From the NCBI GenBank assembly GCA_963924555.1, contig OZ004597.1, positions 3,490,404-3,554,403 of the forward strand: a stretch of 64,000 nucleotides of DNA, in the 5' to 3' direction. A model generated the notes under the pieces. It saw only the letters and a program-made list of their open reading frames with translations. It had not been told where the DNA came from and made no database searches. Positions 14,103 to 26,200 of this stretch are shown piece after piece. This stretch comes from Crambe crambe (lineage: Eukaryota > Porifera > Demospongiae > Poecilosclerida > Crambeidae). The translations under genes and the position numbers were made by a program. Position 1 is the stretch's first letter. Every line of letters begins with the position of its first letter.

Positions 14103-17100
14103 ATGTCTGTTCGATCCAAGATTAAAGAATTCGAAGCTCTCTCGAGGAAGAAATCAGATGATAACTCTAAAGAGAGGACGAATGAAGGTAACTATCAATA
14201 TAAAGTTTAAAATAGCTTCGTAGAACCGTGGTATCTCTGCTGGTAGGTTAGCTAGCTACAATTCTTCTTTGAAATTCAGGGAAAAGGTTCCATTTTCCGG
14301 GCAGCAATACTCTGAACTCTGAGCCAGACACACAGCAATCCACTGGGAACAACTTCATTACCACCAGCAGATCTTCAAAGAATATTGGGGGATTTCAAGG
14401 TGAATACAGCCACTAACACTATATTAGCTAAATGTATTCCTTGTAAATTAAATAGTTAAGTGCAAAAATGTTATGTGATCACTTTACAGTGATGAATCCC
14501 CATCATTAAACTTTAGTGCAGCTAATGGGTCAATCATGCTTGTGCCAAAGTTATTGGATTCTTGGCTGCCAAAGTTATTGGATTCATGTCACAGAGCTGT
14601 ACCTAATGAGCTAGCCTGTTTGCACAATACAGACATGTTACAGTGCTATAATGAGCTTTATAGTTAAAAGCTGCTACTTGTAAATGTACATGCCTTTCTC
14701 TTTCTCCTTTGTGGCACTGCATGCTGTAGCTTGTGCTTGCATGCATGCGATCTTGAAATTCCTGTTTCCTTTCATTGCACGTTGCAGCCTGTTGTGTGCA
14801 CAATGCAAATTAGCTACAGTGGATGTCTAAGCTATAGACCATGAGTCTTGACAAAGCTTACATGCCATGCTGCATGCTATAGCTAGCCATGGCATGTCAG
14901 GAATTATTAATTTTAGGAAGTGTGTCCAGGCCATACTGGGTATAGGAGGCCATGCAAAGTCTCCTGGAAACTTCTAATTTTCACCTTTTAAAGGCTTCCT
15001 TGTTTTTGACTGAGTTTAGATTTCAATTTCCTTTAGTCACAGCTTTGCTACATACATGTCACATCACAGTTATACACTTGCAAATATCCACTCCTGAATG
15101 ACATGCGAACATTCATCCCTGAAAGGCATGCATGTTCGTAAATGCCTGTTCACTGCATGACTCAATGCATGCAACAGCATATTTAATGCAAATGTGTTGG
15201 CACGTTCAATAGCTGTTGTAGAACATGCCATGCAGTGACCAGGCATCACAGGGTCATACAGTTGCAACAACATGTTTAATGCAGATGTGTTGGCATGTTT
15301 GCATGCCATAGCATGCATGAATCATGGCATCACAAGTGTCTCTGCAGTTGCAACAAACAGCATGTTTAATGCATAACTGTAATTGGCATGTTTGATAGCT
15401 GTTATTAGAACATGCCATAACATGTGTGAGTCAGGCATCACAATACATCATGCAGTCTATTTGGTGGGTCTGATACCAATTCATTTCGTCATAATTTGAT
15501 TCCCAACCAAAATATAGACCTCTAGCAACGTACTTTAAACAAATCATACGTGTAGCCATGAAGAGGTGTAGCACTGTTACTTTTTCTGTTGTGCTCACAT
15601 GCATACAGATATTGATGTCGACCTCCAGGAAGTGTGGAGCGTACGAAAAAACATCCACCACACAGGCAAAAGTAGGTCCAATCAGATCTCTTCTTCCACT
15701 TCCTCCTCATCTGTTTTGAACCCGCAAGCAAAGGCAGGTCTGTACTCACGACATGGAGCCATTGCAGCCCAGCAAACACGAAGCCCTCAAGTCCAACTCC
15801 CAGTCAAAGACTCATTCAACAGAGGTGAGGATGAACTGAAAGCATTTTTCCATACACAAGAGCAGTCATATTGAAGAGGCAGTCTTACCTATTATAGTCC
15901 CTGCTTCTTAGGCATGACTGCTGACCTATTATTATGGCATCACCATAGAGAAAATAATGTGCTTTCAGTCTTTATGGAGATTCTGCCCATCATCATAACA
16001 CTGTTGCTATGACCTTTCACTGCATAGCTATTAAATCCTTGGCTTTTCAGACCCCAGGATTGAAGTTATGCACTTGAAAGAAATACAATCTCAGACTTCC
16101 TTCACCACCACTAAGTTCCCAATACTTGGTGTAAATACTTGGGATGCTTGCTAAAGTGCTTATGGGTATCATGCATCATTTAATAAGTGAGTGAATGAGT
16201 GAATTAATTAAATTATCCAGTGAGACAAGATGCCAGCATATTACAGAGTGCCCACACAATTACAGCAAGTATATATTATGCTTGATGATGCAGTCCTTAT
16301 GATGTGCTAGCTACTGTCAAAGCACATCCTAAAGTTGTTTCAATCACATTCCTGCTTTAATAGACCTATTATGCTTAAAACAATGCTGGTATAATGTGTT
16401 TGTCCCTGCATGGTTCCATGCTATAGTGATATGTCCATACATATATACCAACCAATAGAAGACTACCTCAGCTGCAGAGGTGCCAAATATATAGTATCCA
16501 ATAGCATGAATGAATGCTAATTGCACCTTCTAGATAGTTTATCGATCATTTGGTGTATATCATTACATTGCTAGCTGAAGAACTGTAATGCTTATTTATG
16601 TGTTGTGATCACATGCAGGTGTCTATCCAGCTAGAAGGGATGAGAATCTTGAAACAAATAAACGGGTTCCTCTGCAAGGTGAGAGCCAAGGTGACTATTG
16701 GTGCTAACTGATGAGTACAAAGTACTTTCGCATGCAATGCATCTTCAAGCATGCACTAAAAAATGAATTTTTATTGTGATGTGTCTCTGCTCCCATAGTA
16801 ACTATCCATAGTGTGGCATAATATTGGATGGGAAATTCTCACCATTTGTGCAAATTGTTATGTTAAAAAATTATGAACCATACCTTAAACACACATCATG
16901 TCGCACTGACTGGCCACTATACAAAGCTCAACATTACATGCTATAAGTTTCCCAGTTCTGACCTTTGAGCTGCACCCACAGCTACTAGACCTTGGCATGA
17001 GCCAGTATACTAATTACTCAGTTCTGGAATCTTTATCTAATTATGATGATGTTAGCAGAACTACATGCATACTTATATGGACAAGCTGAAACTCTCTTGG

Positions 17101-19331
17101 ATTCCAAGTAATAAATATTTTGGCTGCACTTGCAAAAACACATGATAGGACAGAATGACTGTACCAGCCTCACCAAGCACCAAAAAAGGGTGTGAGTATG
17201 TGGAGAATGCAAGCTGGTATTAAACTCCATTATGATAATTATGAGGATCTACATGCATATGGCAGGCAGGCATTTCTTTCTTGAGAGCCCAGAAATCTAT
17301 CCATGAAGTGCTAGGTGTTTGTAGGCTAGCCAAATAAAGGGGAGGGGGGCTCACGGGGGAAGATGTTGATATGATCAACTTGTTGCATCCCAAATCCATA
17401 AATATAAATTTTTAGACAGAAGATACCATGCAGGTAGATCGGTAGACTGTAACTCTCTAAATGTTTAGACAGAGTTTCAACTTGATAAGTCAGAACAGGT
17501 ACTGGATTTCCCATATCAATTTAAAAAAATTATAATTTCATGATAACATATCACTTTTGATGCATGCATTTAGTGTGGTGTATAGAGTTTCCTTGGTGAC
17601 CTAAGTTAATCAGTTGACAGTCACATAAACTGAAGAGACTTGCACTCAGTTTATGAGAATTGACAAAGCTAGCTAGCTGGTAATCTGATCCAACTGTATA
17701 GCTATAGCTCTTACCTTAAAGTGGTTGCATGGCTGCACACTTTATATCATGGCAGGGTTTCATCTAGGGATTTCACCTTGGAGGGGAAGCTCATGGAACG
17801 TGTGGCCACAAGGCCACAGTGGGGGGGGAGGGCACGGGAGGGGGATGAGCCAAAAATGCTTAAATAATACTTAGAAGTATTTTTTAAATGCTTGGATCCT
17901 AAACTACTTAGAAGTATTTTTTGTCCTCTTTCCTTTTGGCAATATCTTGAGGGGGGAGGAAGCTGGGTCAGTTTGGGGGGGGGGGGGTTGAGCTGTTTGG
18001 AGGGGAAGCTTCCCCTGCACCCCCCTCCTTAGATGAAACCCTGCATGGACCCACATAAGTGAAGACTGTACAGTGTGCACAGCAAATAGCAAGTACAGAT
18101 ATTCATGTGGCTACAAGTATTGAGTTTTGGCTGCAGTAAACATTGTGGCAGCTGTGTCTCGATAATGTGCTCTTCCACAGCCATGAATGTAACCCAATCA
18201 CATCATGACTTCAATTAAACAACTCTGAATATCAGTCTAAATACACTCACCAGATATTTCGGTGCCAAACTCATTTCAAATTGATGACATTCATTGTGTG
18301 GGCACTAATATTGGATTTATGATTGGAACTAAGGTGGTGTGAGTGTCTTTCTTAGCTAGCAGCTGGGAGGGAGGGCATGACTTCAGATTTGGAAAGAGAT
18401 ACCATAATTTGGATGATCTATTAGAGAGTTACAGTGGAACCTTCAAGATAATGGACACACTTGGGACCCATCTTTTGGACGTTGTTTTGCATAGAGTGTA
18501 GTTATGTACAGAGGTACTTTTATATTGTTCTCTTTGTTGGGGGGTATTAATTGTTCAACATCTCAGGGATGTTAGCAAATTGACAATCTTGAATGATGCA
18601 CCAGATCTTAATATTCCCTAGGGTTCTCCACATTCCATATTATTATATGGTTGTAGCTATGGGATTTGTGCTTGTGGTATGTGGTGTTTTGTATTTCCCG
18701 ATTCAGAGAGCCCATGGAATGTGAAGAAAAGCAGTTATTCTTATAATTCTCAAGTCCCAGTGGATGGAGGTGTAGCCAAACGACCAATAAGATCACCACC
18801 GGTCAATGAAGGGTCTCCTGCCAAGCGTAGGATAAGCATTGGTGGGATGGATGGCATAGTCAGACCCACTGGGGAACAAAGAGGTCATCCTTTCCCATTC
18901 AGAGGAAATGGTAAATCATCTAGTTTTATATTCCATCCATTAGAGCTGACATATAATGGATCCTTTACCTACTAGTTGACCCTTTACCTACTTGGGCTCC
19001 ATTATGCCCTTAAATGCTGATATTACAGGGGGTGAAATACACCCCAACTGGGTTCTCCCCCTAACTAAACTAGCTAGTCGGCTATGGCATTATTCTGGTT
19101 ACAGATGTATCAAACGAAAAGGTGGGTTACGCCAAGCGGATGGCTCAGGGTTACTTAAAATCAGTTGGCATGGGAGAATTCACCCCCAAGACAAGCTCAT
19201 ACTCCAAAGAGACACTTCCGGCACCTTCAAAGCAAGACAAAAAAAACTCCATCACTACCACCACTACCACTACCACTACCACTCGATGGAAGAGATTAGA
19301 TGATGATCATGACTTTGAATTTGATGTCTAA
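14103..19331 (+). CDS. Unrecognised low-complexity protein, six exons, all introns phase 1
   Basis: Exons 14103-14187, 14280-14399, 15609-15824, 16619-16678, 18707-18910 and 19105-19331 join in phase to 912 nt (303 aa). The ATG opens MSVRSKIKEFEALSRKKSDD. The protein is hydrophilic and rich in Ser, Asn, Pro and Arg, with no TM segment or recognised domain. Segments include SSSTSSSSVLNP, RPIRSPPVNEGSPAKRR (a possible NLS and proline-directed phosphosites), a Lys/Tyr-rich GYAKRMAQGYLKSVGMGEF and a run of ten Thr before the acidic tail RLDDDHDFEFDV. All five introns are phase 1 and each internal exon is a multiple of three, so exons can be skipped without frame loss. The last two exons are duplicated at 43507-44141. 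Splice sites are good; function unknown. Confidence 0.75.
15095..15440. repeat. Diverged tandem repeat, about three units of ~110-130 bp
   Basis: Segments built on GCATGTTTAATGCA, AGAACATGCCAT and CAGGCATCACA recur three times with drift, inside intron 2 of gene 3. The many GCATGC palindromes make the strand ambiguous. No coding potential. Confidence 0.6.
17752..18044. mobile_element. MITE, TIR GCAGGGTTTCATCTA, G-rich interior
   Basis: Inverted ends GCAGGGTTTCATCTAGGGA and TTAGATGAAACCCTGC bound ~293 bp with G-runs and the palindrome TGTGGCCACAAGGCCACA. A second copy sits at 52297-52606 in the Slp gene, where the right end is damaged. It lies in intron 4 of gene 3. Confidence 0.8.
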
Positions 19332-20200
19332 TCATTCATTATTACATTCCATTGAGGTGCAGCAGCCTCAGCATTTTTCATCAATTTTTTTCAACTCTCA
19401 ATAATTATCTTTGTGTTAACAACATGGGTCACACTAGGTCTTTTTGCCTCGGTGCTGGTCAGTTCAATACATCAAAATATGGGTGGAGATAGCTACTGAA
19501 AAGTGGGGGGTGGGGGCAGAGATTTTTTGTATCATAGCGTGCGAAGTGCACCATCTAGGGGAGTCTGGGGACATGCCCCGGGTCCCCAGGAAATTTTGGG
19601 ATCCATTAGAAGCAATCTGAGGAGGTTTTATGTTATTGGAGACCAGAAATTTCAAGTGTTGAGTAGCTAGGAGTGTTTGACCAATATCAGTAAAATACCA
19701 AGTCTGTTAGTGACAAGAATGTTAATAAGAAATTTTTTCCGTGTCTAATATCTATGGAACTACGAGTTAAATTAAGGATTAATTTCACTTGAACTAATTA
19801 GGGTAAATGTACTAGTAAATATTAACCATATGATTAAGGCCAAAACTGTCAAAAATTTGAGTAGGTAGGGAGGCAAATTAAAGGGGTGTTCCCAAATTTA
19901 AGGCCATGGTAATTTGTATAAATATTTATTTAATTAAAAGGGTGTAGTCAAATGCCATTTTTGAAGAGATGATAAGTAGAGCTAATTTGAACTTTGACCC
20001 TAATATTTTTTCTTGGGAGGCATCAAAATTTGAGGAGGGAGCAAAACAGTTAAAATACAAAGACATCAACTGCATCATTTTTGGGGCGTCCAGTTCGTCC
20101 ACTTGAATGCCACGGAAGAGAAGTTGTTTATAGGATCAGACTACCGTACTAGACACCAAAATCGAGCCAGCTAGCTAGAATCTATTCTGGCGGTAAAGCT
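19332..20200. other. Intergenic with a repeat fragment
   Basis: Contains the gene-3 3' UTR (the part to ~19434 is duplicated at 43325-44248) and a fragment at 19500-19600 (CACCATCTAGGGGAGTCTGG ... CCCCGGG) whose inverted relative lies at 21250-21335 in the next gene's intron. No gene seen. Confidence 0.5.
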
Positions 20201-23200
20201 ATGGACGATCTCACGCCATCTGATCCTGACATGTAAGTTGATTCCCTCCAAATAATAAAAAGCAATAACAATAACTAGTTATATTTCTGCTCTTACAGGG
20301 CATGATACAGACACTCTAGAGCTTTATTCATCCCATCTCAGTAATACTACAGTCGCACTAGCAGTGTTGCCAAAAATCCACAGATTGTGGATAAATCCAT
20401 GAACCTGGCAACACTGCACTAGCTAGAACCCAAAATTTTATGTCATCTTCTAGATGCTGCAGGGGTGTATCCACCACTACAGTTGGTCCGGTTTTCACCG
20501 GACCACTTTAATTTTTAGAATTAAAAGAAACTCCCTAAATCCGCCACTGCACTAGCTAGCATAGCTTTATCAAAAGCTCCTTATAAAAGTGGGTGTGGTT
20601 GATAAAGGCGCATGTCCATCCAAAAATTTTCACACCGGACCACTCAAAATTCTGTGGATACACCCTTGTGCTGTCATTGCTAAGAAAACACAGATAGTTC
20701 AGTGAAGCTAGCAGGACCTCATTTTCCTTTCTCTATGGTAAGTAGATTGATGTTGCGCGGTCTAAATCAATGCTTGAAGGTTTTAGAAGTAGAAAGGCTT
20801 CAAATATAGCACTAGTCAGCCATGAAAGCTTCGTGCACAGAGAATCCAACAGCATGTGGAAAATCACCAGAACTAAGGCAGGCTTTCCAGCTTATACACT
20901 TATTTTCAACCTTTAGTGTCTTGTTCTTCTTCTCTGGGCTTTAGTTGGTGCTTTGTAGCACCAGGAAGCAAGAAACTACTGACAAATTTAAAACTCCACC
21001 CACACAGATTTTCACACATTGCTTTTTCTCTAAAATGCAATCTACTTAGTATGCAATTATCCTTGAAAAAAATTATACTAGACAAGTAGAAAAATAAATA
21101 GCTAATGTAATCTTACATGCACTCTAGAGCTTTATTCTTCCCACTACAATCGTACTAGAGCCAAAATCTTCTAGTTCTCAGATAGTTCAGCAAGGCTAGC
21201 AGGATGCCTGCAGAACAAGATGTTTCACAATTTGAACCAATGCTTGAAATCAAGATTGCTTGAAATCAAAATTTTAATTTCCCGGGGAGGCATGCCCCCA
21301 GACCCCCCTAGATGGTGCGCATGCTTCATGCACTGATGTGTAGTCACATGGCCTTACCACTTCAATTTTGCCTCTAATGCCCCCGAAGACTGTATTATGA
21401 GATAGCTATTGGATGAACACTTCCTATTGATATTTTTGTTTCTTTGGGTCAGCTTAAAAACTGTGGTTGAGGTTACTTTCAAGAAATGGAGGACCTGCTA
21501 CAGGTTGTCCTCTAGTAGTAGTAGTAATAAGTTTTTGCTCTCTACAATTGAAGCTCCTCTAATAGAGCCACTAGTCTATCCAGTTTCACCTTGACTGACT
21601 GCACTGGAGAAGGTGATGCACATGATCACAAATGACTTCCCCAATTTGCTCATGTGCATTGGAACTTAGTTAACAACACAAACCTTATAACAATACTAGA
21701 ATCTAACAACAATGAAAACACAAACACTAAGTTAATTTAAAGTTCCCTGGTTGCATTCCCCCTCTGAATCTCCATCGTTACTCTCTGCAGCAGATAGAAA
21801 AGCACAAATTCTTCCCGTAACTGGTCCCTGAGAAACAATACAGCAGCACTCTACAACATTGAACTTACTACGTGCATGTACAAGCAAAAGAAGCAAACTT
21901 GAGAATTGATACTCCAGGTGTTTTTATATTATAGGCATATAGGTTATTTGAGTGACTTATCTGAAAGCCACAAAACCTTTCAAGCGTCACTATAAGAACC
22001 TTGGATGTGTTATTAGTATCTAACAATAGATAGTATAGAAATGACCCTGTTATACCACAGAAATAGTAAAATCATCTCAGATTTTTTTAATTTTTAATTT
22101 TGCCATTCATAATGATCCAACTTGTATCAAGACTCAACTATATAGTAAACTAATGAATCTGTCTGAATCCATCTAGCTAGCTGCGGTCTACTTTGTGTTA
22201 CAGAAGTATACCACTTCCGCAAATTTTCCAGTACATATGAGGCAAGGACCGAATGCTATGCAAGGTTGAGCGTTGCTGGTTCAGTGTGTGGTCATTTAAT
22301 ACCTGGTCATTTAGCAGTTTAGACGACCTTTGCATTTTATAGCAGCATGTGCTCGTCAGTTGAGTAAACAATTATGTCTCAGCCTATTTTGATGATCATA
22401 ATTATGATGCTACTGTGCCCAAACAGTAGCATAGTGATACAGTATCGAATAGAGATGTACAGAATGCACTTGTCCTATCAAATGTTGCCCAAATCAGTTA
22501 GGATAGTATTAATTCAGAAGTTCTATATAATTATGAACAGTCTGATCAATAACGACAGAGCTTCTTTTATTATTTGTAGGATTAATTTCTTTATCTTGTG
22601 CCGCATTATTCTAAAGGATGTGCCAGATGTTCTTCGTGGGATCTTCAAGAAAAAAATAGCAAAACCACTTAAAATAGAAAAGTGGGAAGATACTGAAAAT
22701 TGTGGAAAGATATTAGAGAAATCAGAAAAGTTCAAGCTTGCATTGAATGATGATCAAAAAAAACTTCTAAAAAATGGTCAAACAGAAAAATGGGATACGA
22801 CTTTATTAAAGGAAGTTCTTTTGTATTCAAGCCTTTTTCCTGTTGCTGATTTTTTTGAAGAGGTTGAGGTTAAATTGATTGAGCCCAAAACTGAGGTTAA
22901 ATCGACTAAGCCCAAAACTGAGGTTAAATCGACTAAGCCCAAAACTGAGGTTAAAACTGAGCTTATATATGTACCAAGTCAAGATGATTCCACACGCTTC
23001 AAACAAGATGATGTCATATTGATTGATAATAAAGGCAGAGCTTTAAAAGTGAAAATAAAATCTTTCGAGAAAGGAAAAATTACAGTAGACCAAAAATTGC
23101 CTCTGAAAATTAAAGACAGTTATGATATCTATAAATGCACAGAGGAATGGGTTGCAATTAAAGGTCTCTCAGATATTCGCAACACACATTGTCATGACGT

Positions 23201-26200
23201 AAAAGATCATGTTGAAAAAGCTAAGTTAGAAGAAGTCATGGACAAAATTAAAAATGAATATGAAAAACTTGGAGTGGAAAAATGCCGAATTGATCAAATG
23301 CAGGAATTGAAATCAGGTACAGCAGGCCCGTAGCCAGGTGCCAGGCTGCAAGCGTGCAGAAAAATTTTGCCTGACCATGCACATTTTCCCCCACCATACA
23401 GCTTTCAGTCGCTAAGCTTAAAACAGAGGAATGAACCAGAATAAGTTAACTTTCAAATGTATAAGCTGAAAAGCCTGCCTTCAAAATTTCAATCTGGCTC
23501 TTTGCTGTTAGCTATTTCCATTGGTTCAATCAAACCACCCAGTACCCCTGGCTATGTTACAGGCCTGTACAGAATCATGTTACATTGTAGGCATAAAAAA
23601 ACCATCTACGTACATCACTCTATCACAAATGGGTATTGATTTTGTCACTTGTCACTCAATGCAGAGCCGATTGGTGATCATAATTGGGCTGCATTGTGGC
23701 GCAAAGATAAGGAATCTCGTGAAGCAATGGAGAAGAGGATTAAAGAACGTAAATTAATAATTTTATGGGATTACATGCACTATGTTATGCAAAGGCCTTT
23801 GCATAACACACACACAAAAAAAACAGCTGCTCACCAAACTATAGTAACTGTTGACCACTTCCTTGTTGTGAATGTAATCAGGAAGTAATTTCACAAACAA
23901 CTTCTAGGCTTCACACATATAAGGACAAATGCCAGGGTCAGCGGTTATCTCCAGCAGCTAAATTCTTGCTTCTTCATAGCAGTAGTACTGCCCAAGACAA
24001 GGACACTTCTATTGCTGCTCACAGCACTGCATAAAATTATAATGACAAACCCTCATAGTTGAAGCTATGTTATAGCTTTATGCAACATATGCCGTGTCCA
24101 TGTATTGACGTCACTGGTAGTACTGTTATTCACCTTCGCAATTGAAAACTGGTACATACACAGACAGTAGCATCCAGGCTCTCTTTTCCCTCCACCCTCT
24201 CCTTTTTGGAGAGCCTGGCATGAGACTAGCACACTGAAACCTCTAGCTTACTCCATTTAGCATGCTAGCCTCATTAAGGCCATGAATTGAAAACATGGTT
24301 ACTCATGACCCTGATCAAGATAACTACCATTATGACATTATTATTTATAGTTGAGGCTGAAAATCGTGAAGGGGTAGCTGAAAATCGTAAAGAGGTAGCT
24401 GAAAATCGTGGCAGGATAGCTGAAAATCGTGAAGGGATAGCTGAAAATCGTGAAGGGATAGCTGAAAATCGTGAAGGGATAGCTGAAAATCGTGAAGGGA
24501 TAAGAAAATTGGCAGGTCAGTGCTAACTCTAGCTATAAATAATCTCATGTAGTCAGAACCCTTTCCTTTCCCACTTTTCGGCATGAGGAGAGAAAGGGTC
24601 TGGCCCACTGACGTTAGGTGGGTGATAACTGCCAGGTGTTCAATGAATCTCATTAAGTACACGTGATGCGCTGTCTTTATCTAGCTAGCTGCACTCTGCA
24701 AGTCTTGCACATGTGAAAAATAGTGCAATAGTGCTGACTAATAAACATATGATTTTTTGGGGACAATGGGGGCGATTGTTCCCCCCCCCCCTTTGCCATG
24801 AAAAGAGGTGTGGCACTGGTGTGTGATTAGCTATGCAGATTGAATATTTCAGCTGTTTGGTTCTAAACTAGATTTCTTCTGTGAAACTGCATCAGTAGTT
24901 TATTCTTTTGCATTAGATGCACAGCAAATGGGTAGTGATCAGGCAAAAGTGGGCGTGGTCATGCCAAAAAATTTCCACTTCCCACTTTTTGGCATGAGGA
25001 GGGGAAAAGGGCCTTGCCCACTGCGTTCTGAGCTCCAGGTGGTTTGATGAATCTCATGAAGTGATCTTAGTGCGCATGCACAGCAAGGATTACAGCACTC
25101 AGTTGTGTTTATCTGTTTGTGTGTGTGTGTGTGTTACTTCGAAATAAGCAAAGTAGTTTTCTAGAGCCAAAACTAGTAGATCAGCATGATTAATGTGTGA
25201 AATTTTATAGGGAGTTATGATACCTAGCTATGGTCTGGCGCAGCCTGCCCTGCCAGACTAACCTAGTTATGAATACTCTTACCTGGTAGTCTCGTGCGGG
25301 CCAGACTCTCACATGCATGGGAGAGAGGGCTAGGGCGCAAAATGCTGAGTCAGCAGATGGGCCAGCAGGGAAAAATACATGGGCACTCCTCTCTCTTGGT
25401 ATAATTGTGTATGAAGATAGCACATGCCCGTTAAAGCCGTTTGTGCATAAATAAATGGTAGCAAAGGGCTGGGGATTCACACTTCTGTGCTTTCATTCTG
25501 AAGTAACTTGTGTGCACACAAAAATATAGTGAGACATGTGTGATTTTTGCCTCAGCACTCCGGCACAGAGCTGAAGGCGACTATTCTATGTATGTCTTAT
25601 TAATAGCATTCGCAAAGAGTTATGCGCATGACCTCAGACTCTGACTCACTTTTTTTTCACTCACTTGACTTAACTAATCTTTATCTGGGTCTTTATAATG
25701 AACTTTGACTTGACCTTACAAGCCACATGTATGAGCAGGCTGGGCAAGTTAACGACTGTCTATGAGCAAATAGCAGACCAGACTGAGAGTGTGCGATTTT
25801 ATGATCCATCTAAATAGCAAGAGTAAGCCTTAGCTAAATAGCGAATAACAGAAGCTACATAGTCGAGTTAAGACTTTGAGTTGTGAGAAAGCAGAAAGAT
25901 AGCCAAGCTGCAAGAGCAGGCCATGTTATCAGAGAGAGCGGTAGCTCTCTCTATGTAGGGATGACGCAGACGGTGGTGCGCGCTGCATATAGACTAATAC
26001 AAAAGTGAAATTCTAGTTCCCCCACTTAGACTTAACAAAAGCTACTGTGGATGATTATCCAGCCTACTAGAGCCTACTACAAAGTGCAGACCAAGTTTCA
26101 GGACCAGAGTGCTTACCATTTCAGAAATACAGCAAGCAAGTAAATCGCTGGATTCTTCTTCTTCTCTATGAGAGGAAAAACATTTCTTCTAAATGAAAGA

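Noticed and set aside
22374..22579. Open frame upstream of the HEPN-like exon
   Set aside because: Met/Ile-rich translation typical of AT-rich intron. A good acceptor at 22579 and a phase-matched first exon at 20201 explain the start better.
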